A stretch of DNA of 64,000 nucleotides, taken from assembly GCA_964007475.1 (NCBI GenBank), contig OZ023274.1:106129372-106193371 (forward strand), written 5' to 3'. The position numbers and the translations under genes are program-made. Of this stretch, positions 33,308 to 46,580 are shown piece by piece. The stretch comes from Hybos culiciformis. Taxonomy: Eukaryota; Arthropoda; Insecta; Diptera; Hybotidae. The notes beneath the pieces are model-generated. The model saw only the letters and a list, made by a program, of their open reading frames with translations, was not told the DNA's origin and searched no databases. Position 1 is the stretch's first letter; each line of letters opens with the position of its first letter.

Positions 33308-36300
33308 CTCCGTATGAACAGTTACCGAAAAGGTATAACCATCGATCTATATGGATAAATATTTTGGTACGTTTATACTATAAACGAATGAAGCCGAAGA
33401 AGAAGAAGAAGTACTTGATTTTTTTGCACACAAATGTCAAAAATTAGAAAAAAAAAAGGAACGCCGTTACTATTATTAAGGTTATAAATCAGCTTTCAAC
33501 TTTTTACATTAGCCGCACGGTCGCTGCTAAGTTTTATTTTTCAATTCACAAAAATGCGAAATTTTATTTTATTTTAGATGTAAAACATTTATTAATTAAT
33601 AAAAATGTTTATAAAATATTCACATATCTGCGTAGTATCTAAATAAAATCTAAATTTCGTATTTTTCATACAAAATTTAATTTAAATAAACATTTTATGT
33701 GACCACAGATAGGGACTGTCAAAACAGTGAATTGACAGATAAAATAAAATTGACAATGTCTAAAGTAAGTATAGCGACATCTATTGGAGTTTCCATAAGT
33801 AGCACGTTTGTATAAACCTGTTCATATAACATTTTAATGCCTACGAATAATTTCATAATACCTACAAAAAAAATGTATACCATCAGTTCAATAGATTTAA
33901 TAAAAAACTTGTAAAAACCTATTCACAATTATCATATCTCACTCTTCTATTTCATATTTCTTTCTTTTATAAATTTTGAACATGTTTAATAATAAGTAAG
34001 TAAATGGGTGGGTTAAAATTTTAACAACTATCAGCTAATTTTTTTCTGTCAGCTCATCACTTCCGGCTCACTCCATTTTCAATGTGAGTTCCAGTATTTT
34101 TTTAATCCAAAAAAATTGTAGGTTGGGAAAAAAAAATCGGTGGGTGAGGGAAAATTTTTTTTGCCCACAAATGTCAAAAAATAAAAAATATAAACTCATA
34201 GAGTGTTGGGCTTATAATCGGTCTCTTTTTAAATAAATATTGGCTAAAGTGCAGAACGCGTGCACCCCTCAGATTTCGCTCAAACTTGGTGGGGTGGTAG
34301 AGGCGGTGCCAAAATCACCCCCCATGTATTTTTTTTTTGGGGAAAGGCCCAGTTTCCGAGTTTTGGCCCCTCAAAGTTTTCAAAGTTTTGGATATGGGGA
34401 AGGAATTTTATAACTCCGATTTGGCCTAATTTTGGAGAAGGGGTAGAGGCGTACCCCGCGATGTGAAATCCAAGACGGTTTTGGCGTAAAAGGCCCCGTT
34501 TCAAAGATATAGCCCTTCAAAGTTTTCATACATTCCAAAATATTTTACCATATTATTTTTTGGAAAAGGGCAAAATATTTCGGCCCTAATGCATAAAAAT
34601 ATTTAAAATAGGAAGCTGTATGCTGAATGGGGGACAGCTGTCGCCTCCCTGAAACCCCTAGGCATTTTTTTGTTTCTAAGCTTCGAGAAAAAAAAGGGCA
34701 AACCGGGAATAAAAAATAAGGCTAAAGTGCAGTTTATGTGAACCACTCAGAACCGGCTTAAACTTGGAGGGAGTAGAGGCGGTGCCCAAACTTCCAAAAC
34801 TGAAATCAGTTCTTGGGGCAAAGGCCCCGTTTCGGAGATACGGCAAAGGTGTTGTGGAAAAAAGAAATCTAAAACAGTAAAAAAAAAATATTGTGATTTT
34901 ATATAAAACATCCTGTACTGTAAATGTATTGGTCTCACTAAATATGTAAGAGAGATACTTCATTCCAGAGCTGGATTTACTCTTTTTTTAGTATTTATTC
35001 GTAGGGTATAACTGAAAATGTTCATAAAAAAACTTTTTAAATATCACGTCTAAAAAGAAAAAAAAATCTTTGGTTAGTTTGGACATGTTGAAATAGATCT
35101 TGTCGTACAGATAGTGCCATCCTAACCAATGTGCTAACTGTGCTAAAGCACGTAGGCGCCAAAATATGAGGCGCAAAATAATAAGAATAATTAAATTCAC
35201 AAAAAAAAAAACCAAAAGGAGGTGAATTTGCACTTGGAAATCTGTGCTGAAAATTCGGAGTCCGAAAATTTGCTTGTATGTTTTTTAGTATTTTATTTTC
35301 GGTTTAATTTTTTTTGGAACGTTTTTCGCGAAAATAGAAAATATTCATTGCGGATAATTTATGAGATTACTTCTGAATTTAGACATGCTAAAATTTTGGT
35401 GTTTTATGATTTTTTTACAATACTAGGTCAAAATGCCAAAATTACAGTTTGTTGATTTTTGCACATATGGCTTTTTCAAAATGTTCATTAGAATAAATAC
35501 AAAATAGATAAGCAATAAATATTTTTCTCACACATACATTTATCTAAATTTATACTTTTAGCCAATTATGCCCTTGTGAAACATTATTATAAAATAGATG
35601 TAGAAGCTAAAGGTAAACATAAACCCATAAATCTGGTTAGACTTAGGGATTTCTGTTTCGTTTCAAATTTCAATCAATCGCTGCGGAAATTTTTACGTTA
35701 TAAATATTTTTAAGACGAATTTGATAAATTTATTGTTAAAATCAGTTAATATAGGTTTTATAAATTTGATTAAATGTAAGAAGAATACCCTGGCATGGGG
35801 AAATAAAATAGCTTTAAGTGGTATATTTAAGTAAAAACATCATAATTTATTTTTCGTAAAAAAATAAAAATTATCAATAACAATTAATCAAAAACTTTGT
35901 TTTTTTTTTCTGAGATTTATTTTTATTATAATCAACATTAATTCTTTTTTTTTTTTGGAAAGTCATAACTTTTTGGCTAATCATCTAATAAAAAAAACAA
36001 AGTTCAAAATCATAAAGATGTTTTTCTTCCTTTAAAAAAATATAGAAATTTCCATTATTTTTATTGGAATCTTTTTTCAGTTCTAAGAGTAGAAAATAGA
36101 AGTTTTCAATATAAAAACCTCTATAAAATCAAATCATACTTTTTTTTTGATTGAACGAATATTGCTTTATTCACTGAATGATTTTGCAGTTGAACTTTGT
36201 GTAAACAATTTTTGTATAAAAACTTGTTATGAAATGGAAAATTTATTGGTTAGAATAACAGTAGAACTTTTAATCGAGACCGAAATTACTAGAAATTCAA

Positions 36301-36795
36301 AACATATTTGATTAATAAATATAAATAGAGGCAAAATAAAAAAAATACGCTAAAATGAAAAAATGAACTGAAAATTTTCACTTTTACGATTATAGCTTTT
36401 TAATAACTATTTTTCAGGGTAGAAATGTAAAGTATTGTTTCTTTTGTATGGTTTATTAAACTTAAGAGCATAAGATTTTGAAAGTCATAAATACGCACAC
36501 ACAATTGAACAGGGTTTTGTCTTGTACTTTATTTTGATTTTCTTTCCATAATTTTCTATTTCTATTACCATAATCATTCTGTTTAATTTTTTTCCTTAAA
36601 TTTTAAAATAGCTTTGAGTGACATTACTGCTACAGTATTACTTTTACAAAGCTTAATCTAATTTATTATTATCACAACATATGCAAATTACTTTTGATAA
36701 AAATCTTGCGCTAGATTTATTGAGGACTTATTTGTAAATGCTTGAAATAACAAAAAATTTAACAAATTTATATTCTTACTTAACAATTTATAATA
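33308..36795. other. Intergenic region with GC-rich repeat fragments
   Basis: A segment at about 34240-34520 and a related one at about 34735-34860 share CTCAGA, AAACTTGG, GTAGAGGCGGTGCC and AAAGGCCCCGTTTC; they look like copies of one mobile or satellite unit. A GC-richer stretch at 35100-35180 (AAAGCACGTAGGCGCC) resembles decayed hAT DNA. A short (GAA)n lies near 33394. No gene is supported; open frames at 34260-34504 fall within the repeats. Confidence 0.5.
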
Positions 36796-36958
36796 GTAGA
36801 TTATTGTATATGTTAACTAAATTTGTTATTAATTACGAGGTGTCTATACACACAAACACATAGAAAGGAGTCAAAATTATATTGACAAGTGTCTATGTGT
36901 TTGTGTGTATAGACAACGAGTTGTTATAACAAATTTTGTTAACATATCCAATATACTG
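36796..36958. repeat. Inverted repeat (~65-bp arms)
   Basis: Left arm 36796-36863 and right arm 36892-36958 enclose a 28-base loop. The stem includes GTCTATACACACAAACACAT with its perfect inverse. It abuts the next element directly. Confidence 0.8.
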
Positions 36959-37025
36959 TTTTAATGCGTAGGGGAGAGGTAGTTGCAAAGAGAGAATATA
37001 GAGATAATTTATAATAAAAAATAAA

Positions 37026-37272
37026 GATAAAAGAAGCCAAGGGAAATGTTCCACGTTAATCATTCTTTAATTTCCCTTTCTTTTACAGATAAAAGAAGCC
37101 AAGAGAAATGTTCCACGTTAATCATTCTTTAATTTCCCTTTCTTTTACAGATAAAAGAAGCCAAGGGAAATGTTCCACTTTAATCATTCTTTAATTTCTC
37201 TTTCTTTTACAGATAAAAGAAGCCAAGGGAAATGTTCCACGTTAATTATCCTTTAATTTCTCTTTCTTTTAG
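37026..37272. repeat. Four tandem 62-bp hairpin-forming units
   Basis: Units start at 37026, 37088, 37150 and 37212 with GATAAAAGAAGCCAAGGGAA. Each unit contains AGGGAAAT and ATTTCCCT-type arms flanked by AAAAGAA and TTCTTTT, so every unit can fold into its own hairpin. Only a few substitutions separate the copies. Confidence 0.9.
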
Positions 37273-37398
37273 TGATATTATTTTTGTGTATGAATTACGT
37301 AGTTCTCATTTTTTCTAATTTTTTTTGTATTCGGCTGTATTGAAATATTGTGAGAGATATTATGTTTGTTTTGGTATTACGTAATATTCAATACGAAA

Positions 37399-37510
37399 CA
37401 TCTAAATGATTTCATTATTTACGCTGATGCATCTAAATTTTTTCATTATATACGCTGATGCATCTAAATTTTTTCATTATGTACGCAGATGCATCTAAAT
37501 GATTGCATGT
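37399..37510. repeat. 31-bp tandem repeat
   Basis: Units starting CATCTAAAT at 37399, 37430, 37461 and 37492 each contain TTCATTAT and ACGC(T/A)GATG. The last unit is partial. Confidence 0.9.
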
Positions 37511-37777
37511 GTATTGACGCATATAATACTCCATTTAGTGATCTAAATTCTATAGCACTAAATACAACATAACGATCCCCTACGCATTAAACACATTTAT
37601 GTCTCAAATTTAATTAAGTATTGAACTTTAATGTACATAATTGTGACATTGTAGGACGGGGTAAGTTATTTTATATAAATTAAACCAACATTTATTTTTA
37701 TATTTGAATATTTTATTTTTGCAGTACATAATATTAAAAATCTTTTATTACAGTGGACACAAAAATTAAATTGTGAT

Positions 37778-38593
37778 TTAAGCTCGTACACTTATGTCTG
37801 CGCAAGAACGAAATGTTTCTTGGGGACCACACCCTAAGTCTCCTTCACCATTATCGCAAATGCCCCATGTGTTACCTGAAATTAAATGCATTATTTACGT
37901 TTCGTTTTTTTTTTTTTATTGTGTCTAAATAATACCAGCTACATAAGTCCAACGTAACACACAATGTTCACATACTAAGTTTGGTAAAGTGGCGGTTGTA
38001 TTAACATATCCGGTTGCTGATCCAACATATAATTTAGAGCTTTCACCTTCCAGGTTGAGAGGCCCATTTTCAGCAAAACAATTTTCAGACTCAGTTTTAA
38101 ATTTGTCTAGATTACAAATGTCCAAATAGTAATAACCTAAATGATTTTTAGTAAGAAGAACTCCAATTTTAATGTTGGATTGATAGTATCTTTGTACAAT
38201 TACACCTTCACCATACAAACCACCAATCTCATGAGCCCTAGGTTGTTTGTCGGTATATTTGTCTCCACAAAGGCCACATTTACCACCAGGAGGGCCTTCC
38301 TGAAATCAGAAAATAAAAGTTTTAAATATGGATTAATTATTTTATTAGAAAATTGTAATGTAGACAAATTTCTATAATGGAAATAGAAATGGATGATTCA
38401 AAAATTTTGAAATTTCGCTTACTCCAAATGATCCGCAACTCACACCATTATCATCATAGTTGGCAGGAGCTGACTCATTCAAGCGCCATCTAGATGAACG
38501 GCCGATTGGTGCCAACAACATTCCGTGACTATGGGCAAATCTAAGCCACGAAATACCACAGACCGACAATAAAATGAAAATTTTTGCTATCAT
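37778..38593 (-). CDS. AA15 lytic polysaccharide monooxygenase (chitin/cellulose-active family)
   Basis: Complement of 38423-38593, 37936-38299 and 37778-37875 gives 210 residues. The first intron is phase 0 (GTAAGC...TTCAG) and the second phase 1 (GTATTA...TTTCAG). A signal peptide (residues 1-22, ending AHS) is followed by His23-Gly, so the mature protein starts with the copper-binding N-terminal His (HGMLLAPIGRSSRWR). The second histidine-brace residue is His80 in QPRAHEIGG. CGLCGD and CVLRWTYVAGNTWGICD are typical AA15 segments. The C-terminal GCGPQETFRSCADI supplies the probable axial aromatic (Phe200) and last disulfide. The family oxidatively cleaves chitin or cellulose outside the cell, in moulting or digestion. 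It is a catalytic domain only, without a carbohydrate-binding module or anchor. AATAAA on the minus strand at 37749-37744 is the likely poly(A) signal. Confidence 0.93.
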
Positions 38594-38666
38594 TTTAGCT
38601 ATGCGCGCATGAACGAGATTGTTCCGTTCGATTGGAGATAAACTAAAGCAAAGTAAATTGAACAGT

Positions 38667-38673
38667 TTTTATA
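38667..38673 (-). promoter_or_regulatory. TATA box of the AA15 gene
   Basis: TATAAAA on the minus strand, 74 bases before ATG 38593. A start site about 30 bases downstream would leave a 5' UTR of roughly 45 bases. Confidence 0.5.
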
Positions 38674-38836
38674 GAACTATTTCTTTTAATCGGTAACATG
38701 TATAGTAAACATATATATACATCAAATGTTAGCACAAGTGTTCGAATACATGATGAGCAAATATTATTGAAATATAAAATTTCAGGAAGATATTAAGCTT
38801 AAATAAATGATAAATTTTTCTTTATTGAAAATAACG

Positions 38837-39020
38837 TATACATCAAAGTCATGACTAAGATTTTTGATGAGAACTTTAAAATTTAAAACGTTTTAAATTA
38901 ATAACGTTTCGACTCTTAAAGTTCTCATCAAAAATTTTAGTCATGACTTGAATGTAAACCAATAACGTTTCGAATTTTAAAGTTCTCATCAAAAATCTTA
39001 GTCATGACTTTAATGTATAG
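38837..39020. repeat. Three-copy repeat, one inverted, upstream of the AA15 gene
   Basis: A ~43-bp unit containing AAGTCATGACTAAGATTTTT and GATGAGAACTTTAA lies at about 38840-38882. It recurs inverted at about 38915-38955 and 38975-39017, the latter two separated by AATAACGTTTCGA. The first and second form a hairpin. Confidence 0.85.
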
Positions 39021-40925
39021 TTATGTATGGTTTTCTCCTAAAATACTAGTAAATCAATTACTTATGTGATTTAAAAATGTTTCCTCTCGTTTCGAAGCCA
39101 AGTAACTATTGGTTAAGGATACAAAAAAGTTATGAGTTTCATACAACAATTTTTCTTTAATTTTATTTGGAGAAACTTCTTAACAAAATAAAATACCGTT
39201 AACACACTGTTTCGAAATTATTTTATTTTTTTTTACTAACAACTTCAAATAAAAATACCAAAGTACAGCAAAAAGATGTCGTATGAAAAAGACTATCTTT
39301 GTAATATTCTTAATCAATGATACATATTAGGTATCGATTGTTAGCACATACATGTGTTCATATACATAATAATGGGAAATATATTGAAATATAAATTTTC
39401 GAGGAGACTGATCTGAAATGAATGCCAAATTTGATTGTTGTCATACGAGTACAATAAAAAAATATCAAATTAAAAACTTTATAAATAAAGGAATGAATAA
39501 TTATGTTATTTTCAAATCAAACTTATTTTTCAATTCGACCACCTGAATTTTGTAATGGAATTAATTTTAAAAGTATATACCAAGTCTTATCCCAGATAGA
39601 TTTCAGGTTAAATAGTTTGATTGTGATTCGGACTCCTTGTTTTAATCTTTACTTTGTTGCTAACTGCAAATTTTATTTTTTCAGACATGAATGTTATGTA
39701 TGTATAAATAATAAAAATAAGTACCTAGCTACGAACGTTAAATTAATACTTAATTTATTTTACAATAGAAAAATACTATTCAGCTTTCCAAAAATCTTCT
39801 CCCTTTCCAAAAAATCGCAATCACATTACAAACAAAAAAGTTTTTAGGTATATCGTTCTAAAAAAGTAAAATTTATTATGGGTTGTCTTCCTTTACGGTT
39901 CAATTCAAATGAAATCATCGAACAATAACAAAATATTTCTTTTATTCTGGAAAGAAATCTGTATTCGATAAGGTAAATAAATTTTATTTCGAGATGTTTT
40001 CCTATTCCTAAAACTGTTAATATCATCACACTATATAGGTATTTTAAAAAGCATTAATAAATTTTATTTAAGGCAAGTTTTACACACTATAATACCATAA
40101 AAACTTTTAATACTACGTTTACGTAATAACATGAAAACATAAAAACTTAAAGAGATGTGCTTTAGGCATTTTTTCGTTTTCTTTATTCTCTAACTTATTT
40201 AATTTAGATATCTTTATTTTCAATATAATAATTTTAAATGATAATCTTCTGTAGGGTGACCAACATATATTATTTTTTTTAGAGAATATGTCTCTTTATT
40301 AGAGATATTTCTTTTTTTATAATTTTTTTATGCTTTTCACTTCCTTTCAAAATTTTTTTGGGAACATGAAATTTATTAATTTTTTATTTTTAACATATTA
40401 TGTTTTTAAAAATTTTTTAATACATATTGAATTTCACTGGTGTATTTATTTATTTATTTATTTATTTATTTCTACCAGATATTTATAGTCTTTACAGAAA
40501 TTTAAATCTTGACATTTCAACTTAAATTAAAGTTTGTAAATAATCAAATTCTACTATTAATATAACAAAATATCATATATTATATACTTAAAATTAACAT
40601 AACTATCATAATAGTAAAAAAACAATATTATGTTTACGTAATATAATTCACATTATCAATTACATTCTTATAAAACTCTCTTATTTTAATTTTAAATACT
40701 TTCCTTGAGAAATTAAAATCAAGTAAATCAAAACACTGATTCATATTTCTGACTAACTACAACAAAAAATGAATATCTTAAATAAACGTTTGTCAAATAA
40801 AGTACAGGGCTGTCTTCTATTGTTCTCTTTTTTTATGCCCAAAAGTTTTTTTTTGTCTGACCTGGTCACCTGTTATATAAGTATTATGGTATTATATACT
40901 ATGTATTACATATGTATAATGTACG

Positions 40926-40987
<62 letters not shown>

Positions 40988-43900
40988 TGTTTCTAGGAAA
41001 GACAAGTCCCTATTAGAAAAAACTAAATAATAAAGAAAAATATATTTGATTATCACCCCTTTTTTTCAAGCATATTTTAGTTCTGGTGGGTTTATTGTTT
41101 TTCTTTTTAATACATAGTTTTGAAAAAAAAAAAAAAAAATGGAATGACAAACTTTCTAGTTAGAAGATACATATTATGTATATATGTTATAAAATCAAAA
41201 TATGCGAATTAAGTTCTCAATTTTTCCACAGATTTTCCTCAATATCGATTTTTCCACAGATTTTCATCAATATCACGTTCATGTATTATTAAATTAAACT
41301 GAAATAAACGTTCGAGAATAATACGACAAAGATGTGATTAAACTTACTACATTGTATGGAGGTTTATAAATTTTCGGATCTTAGTATCAGTAGTAAGAAT
41401 TGGTAAATGCTCTGTAAGATGTGAGATTTCTAACTTTTTTTTTTTTAAATAAAAATAAAAAAGAGAGATTTATTCGACTATTGAATGTAGCCCATAGAGT
41501 TGAATCTAAAGATTATATTTAAATTTCTTAATTTCTTGAAAAAATATATTAAAATATGTACAAAATCATTTTAAAAGTGTTAAATACATTTCTTTTATAA
41601 TTTTCTTAGAAAAGAAAAATCATAGATATATACTTAGTACATTAATTAAGTACTGCAACGTATGTACACGTATTTTTATGCGTTATCATTGAATTGTACT
41701 TTATTATAAACTATTATCAGATCCAAGAAATATCATATTTATTGTTATTTACTTTTATTATACATATCTCTTATATTATAAATTATAACAGGAAAAGTGA
41801 TAAATGAATACAATTAATATTTATAATACCCGAGTAGTAAAACCAATTAAATCGGGCTCAAATCGGGCTCAAATTTGCTCTTATAACTGTTATATTATTA
41901 TTTCGACCTTCTTTTGTTTAACGAATAATTCTCCTTCCATCATATAATTTATTTATCATAATTTTGTACTTGACTTATTACATTTATTAACATTACTCTT
42001 TAATATTTTTTGAGTATATAGTCCGAAAACGCATTTATTTAATGGTTAGAAAGCAGAGCGAAATTTTCAGAAAATAGTGGAAATATTTCATCACAATGTT
42101 ATTCTATAAACTATAATAATCCTTTTAAAATTAATTTTTTTCAGCAAAATTTGAACTTCTGGTAAAAAACATTATTAGCGTTATTAAGTGTAATAAATCG
42201 ATATTGCCCATCGGGATTTTGAAAAGTTATATATACAAATTTAACTATTTTCGTTGAGCAATTATGTATTTGTTATTTCTATCAGGGAATAATAAAGGAT
42301 TATTAATTGTTTATTTTATTATATAAATTGAATTAATTTATTTTAACCGATAAATTTTTTTATATAGTAGATATGTAGCTCAAAAATTCTAAAATTTTAA
42401 TTTGATAGTTTTTTTTTATCATAGATAATTGAAGTTATGTTAGTGGGTATATATCTTTAATTTGCTTTTGTTTTGCTATCGGCTGCGTCAGTAATGTTTT
42501 AGTAATTTTTGAAATGAAAACTTCTTTAGGCGCGTTGGGTAATTTTTGTACGGGTCAAAATTTGTGAGTTCGCTTCACAATAAGCCAAATATAGAAAATT
42601 TTTTGAATGAGTAAAAACTTGTTTTTTTATTATGAAAATTGGTAGGGGTAGGAGGCTAGATTTGCCTCGCCTCAAAATATACAAAAACAAAAGTTTACCA
42701 TGAGTATTACCTGAGCAAAAATTTTGGGTCGGGCCAATAGTTAGGGTATATTTTTTTTAATCGAAACAAGCAACTCCAGTGAAATGAGTATTACCTGGTC
42801 AAAAATGTGAATCCAGACTAATGTGAAAACTAATGTTAATAATTTTAATTCCAAATTTTTAAATTTTAATTTTAGATAGGTACTACATGCTTACATTTTA
42901 TATGAAAATTAAAAAAAAAAAAACACTGTTAGTTTTAGTTTTCACTTCTCATGACCCCATGACTGCTTCGGTTTTTTTATAACTGTTTGGAAATTTTTAT
43001 CAAATTTATTTGGAAATAGATGATGTAGGTACTTTTCAATTCATCAAACAAATTTTTTCTATATTATGTATTTGATAAATATTTTATTTGTCATTACAAT
43101 TATTTCTATATTGACAAAGTACCAATTATTAATAAAAAATATGGATAAATAAATTATGAAACATTTCGATTTAAGATACTTTGATTAGATAAAAAATTTT
43201 AGATAATTATTTGCAGAAAAATTTTTAGTTTCTTACCTTTAACCAAAATTTTAATAAAAATGTCATAAAATAAGTGTATCAGTAATTTATATTTAATTTA
43301 AATAAAGGATGAGATTGTGCTTAATTCATTAAAGCCAATTAAATAAAGAATTAGTGATTAAATTGATTTTATGAATAATAAAAAATAAATGAATATACTT
43401 ATATCTCATTTCAATTTATAACTTGCTCTGAGAAAGGCAATTTTTATGTTAGTTAAATATTTGGTTAACGTGAGTAGAAAGTAAATATAATATATTGATA
43501 AATTAATATTCAATTGGTGTAGTATACTAGGAGATATTACGAAATGTAAGAAATGTTGAAATTTTTTTTTTGTTATCGTTTTTCTATCAAAAAATAAAAA
43601 AAAAATAATGTAATTGATTATCAACCTGATAACAAAAATTCCACTTACAAAAGTAAATCAGTTAGAGCCGGTAGCTAAGCAAGGGTTGACGGCTAATAAT
43701 TCAATATTTACGATAACATTTTCATTCAAAACGGTATTATTTTTATTATACTATTTTATATTTTATTGTTATTTATTATTATTGTTCTTATTTTTATTAT
43801 TTTCTTTCTTTCTGGACTTTTTATTCTACTTTCTTACTGATATTTCAAAAAATAAATTTGTTAATTACGAAACTTTTCATATAATTTTTGCATTAATGTT

Positions 43901-45291
43901 AGACAATTATATGTACATAAAAGTTAAAACTTATGTGATACATCATAAATTTTATAAAATATAACATTTTAGTCCCCATCATACAGAATTCTTAAGGTTA
44001 TTTAGTTATGCAAAAATATTTTAAAGATAAATTCTATACAAAATAAATGTATATATATGAAATTTTATTCGTAAACATTACATATGTATATACATTCATT
44101 AAAGCCAGCACTAGGTAAATTATATATAATATATTATGGTGTACATATTTGGTTTCTATTTATTTTTCATTTCATTATAAATTTAAACCGATTGCTATAT
44201 ATTGTGGATTATTTTATCTTCAATAAAAAAAAATATAAATACAAATAAACTGAAAGAATTTGATAGTTTAAGAAAACTAAATATGAAATCCAAATACAAG
44301 AACTTTTCAATAATATGAAAATACCGACAATTTAATAAAAAATTAATATATGTATGTATCTCAGTGAAAAGCAACGCACTAAGTCCAATCATATTCTTTG
44401 CGACGAACCTGAGGATTGTTTTTATTATTTAAAATTTTTTTTTATTGATCAATAATTTTTATATTTTTTTAAGAAATTTTCATAAATTTCGATTGTAGAA
44501 CATTATAGGTACGTAAAAGAACGATATATAAAAAGAAACGTAAAAATTCTTGAATTATTATTATTTATAACATTTTCTGTTTTCGCTTTTATAATATTTA
44601 TAATATTTGACATTCAAGCTGTAATTTACAATTGATAATGTTAGATGGGAGAATACTAAAAAGAGTTAAATAAAAAATATGGAAAAAAAAAACATTTTAA
44701 AAATAACGTTTTTCACCACCCAAGAACGAAAAATTTTGTGTAAAGTTGAAAATAGTTTTTTACGTATAATAATTAAAACATGGATAAAGAAACAATGAAA
44801 TTATGAACTTGTCAAAATTTATGAAGAAGTATCTGGTTCCTGGTGTATTTTGAAAATCTGCTTGTGACAAAAAAGAAATTGTGATAAGTAGCCTAATGTA
44901 TGAAATTGTTACCTAAAGTATATTATTCATATAAAATTCAATGAATTTTTTTTTAATGTTACAGTAATAATAATCCTTATTCTTTTTAAAACTTTTTTTT
45001 CTACCTTTCAAGATTCCCATTAACGTAACAAATACAAATTGGTGCACCTGTCGTTTCGAAATCTTTTTCTAATTAAAAAAATAATATAACCGTCAAAATT
45101 TTCATTTGTATACTTTAAGTACTTAATACACCCACTGATTTTAATTAAATTTCTTAAAAACTTTTTTAATTTATTTTTCTTCTGAAAAAAAAAAATCCTG
45201 TTTATGAATAAATTGAAGAAATAAATATTTAGAAAATTTAATACACAAAGCTCGCTTAACGCTTTTGTGTTAATTTATGAATTTTTTTATT
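39021..45291. other. Long AT-rich non-coding region
   Basis: No exon was recognised. It contains a TTTA run at 40442-40472, an (AT)n microsatellite at 40929-40984, a tandem ATCGATTTTTCCACAG-like duplication near 41223-41262, and many short A/T tracts. GC-richer patches near 42530-42800 resemble fragments of mobile DNA. Open frames here (for example 43614-43964) are low-complexity. Confidence 0.5.
40929..40984. repeat. (AT)n microsatellite
   Basis: 28 AT dinucleotides in a row. An open frame across it encodes only a Tyr-Ile run. Confidence 0.95.
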
Positions 45292-45589
45292 TAATAATAC
45301 CATTGAGTAATAATATTTATAAGAGGGACAGAATTCATACAAGTAAATTTTTTTTCAAAAATTATGACAATATTTTGAATGTATTGAGTAAAATGTTTTA
45401 ACTCAAATGTGTTTATTCTTAATTTTATTATTTTTATTATTGTATTAAGAATAAACACATTTGAGTATAAAATTTTTATTCAATACATTGAAAATATTGT
45501 CATATTTTTTGAGTAATTTGAAAAAAAAATTCTGAAATTTACTTGTATGAATTCTGACCCTCTTATAAATATTATTACTCAATGATAAT
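45292..45589. repeat. Long inverted repeat (~135-bp arms)
   Basis: Arms 45292-45422 and about 45444-45589 share TTGAGTAATAATATTTATAA, GAATTCATACAAGTAAA and TTAAGAATAAACACATTTGA in inverse. The loop is about 21 bases. Several small indels separate the arms. Confidence 0.85.
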
Positions 45590-46580
45590 ACTTATTTGTT
45601 GTTTATTTTCTTTTATTATGTATTTCTTGGCTTTGCTGATGTAGAAATTGCTGATTGATAAAAAAAAATCTGTAAACCTCACTCACTCTTGCAAAGATAG
45701 GTTCGTATAATAATTATGATAAAACTAATCAAAAAACGGGTAAAAATAGGGAAATTAATAAAAAAGTATGACATGATGCGTATCTCCAATCACATTATTT
45801 TACGGTTTAATTTAAAAAAAAACTAAATTAATTGTGATTTTAGATTGAAGACACAAAGTTTCATTTATGTATATTTTAAAAACGTCTTATGCGTGATTAT
45901 TTCCTAACTTTTGAACTATCGTAGGAAAAATTTTGTAAGCTAATTCTATATAATGATTTTTTCTGTTGCAAGATTGCTTACTTTTCAAGAAATTACTATT
46001 ATGAAATGGAAATTTGCACTATTTTTTTTGATTTTGTCATTATGTTCATTAAGGTCAATATAAAGTTTTGCCAATTAATATATTTGTTAAAAAATTTTAA
46101 ATAAATAAATAAAAAATTTGTTTGCGTTTTTTCATTTTCAGTTAGAAAGCGAAATGTACTTTCATATCGTCCTTCTAAATTATGCAAAATTAATGCAAAT
46201 CATATGCAAAAAATATGCAAATAATTTGTGCAAAATACGCAAATTTATGAACAAATGTGCAAAAAAAGGAAATTAATTTAAAAAAAAAAAAATAATGTTT
46301 AAGCTGAAGTTATCTCATATCTAGTTTTTTTACTCTTTTTTTTTTTTTTTCAAATGCGAATGACACTAAAAATGAATTTTTTAAAAGTTTTTCATACATA
46401 AGTAATATTACAAATAATTATGCACGCGTTACAACGTCAATTGACTTTATGTCTGAAAAAATGGGTCAAAACCAATTGACATGAGCTAGATCTCCTTTAA
46501 AAAGAAATTTTTATAAGAATAGAAAGTTAATTGACGTTATGAGACCTTATGTCCTGTTGTTATGACACACCACTTACTTT
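45590..46580. other. AT-rich sequence with a cluster of ATGCAAA motifs
   Basis: 46181-46265 carries repeated (A/T)TGCAAA(T/A) motifs. Nothing else was recognised. Confidence 0.5.

Larger units (their letters stand above)
36959..37590. mobile_element. TIR element carrying two tandem arrays
   Basis: The termini are TTTTAATGCGTAGGGG on the left and CCCCTACGCATTAAA on the right (perfect inverses over 15 bases). Inside are four 62-bp repeats (37026-37272) and about 3.6 copies of a 31-bp repeat (37399-37510). No protein is encoded. A clear target duplication was not found, so the class is open. Confidence 0.6.

Noticed and set aside
34260..34504. Overlapping frames rich in Gly and Pro on both strands
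   Set aside because: They arise from a GC-rich repeat that recurs at about 34740; no domain is visible.
40769..40996. 75-residue frame ending in a Tyr-Ile run
   Set aside because: The run is the (AT)n microsatellite.
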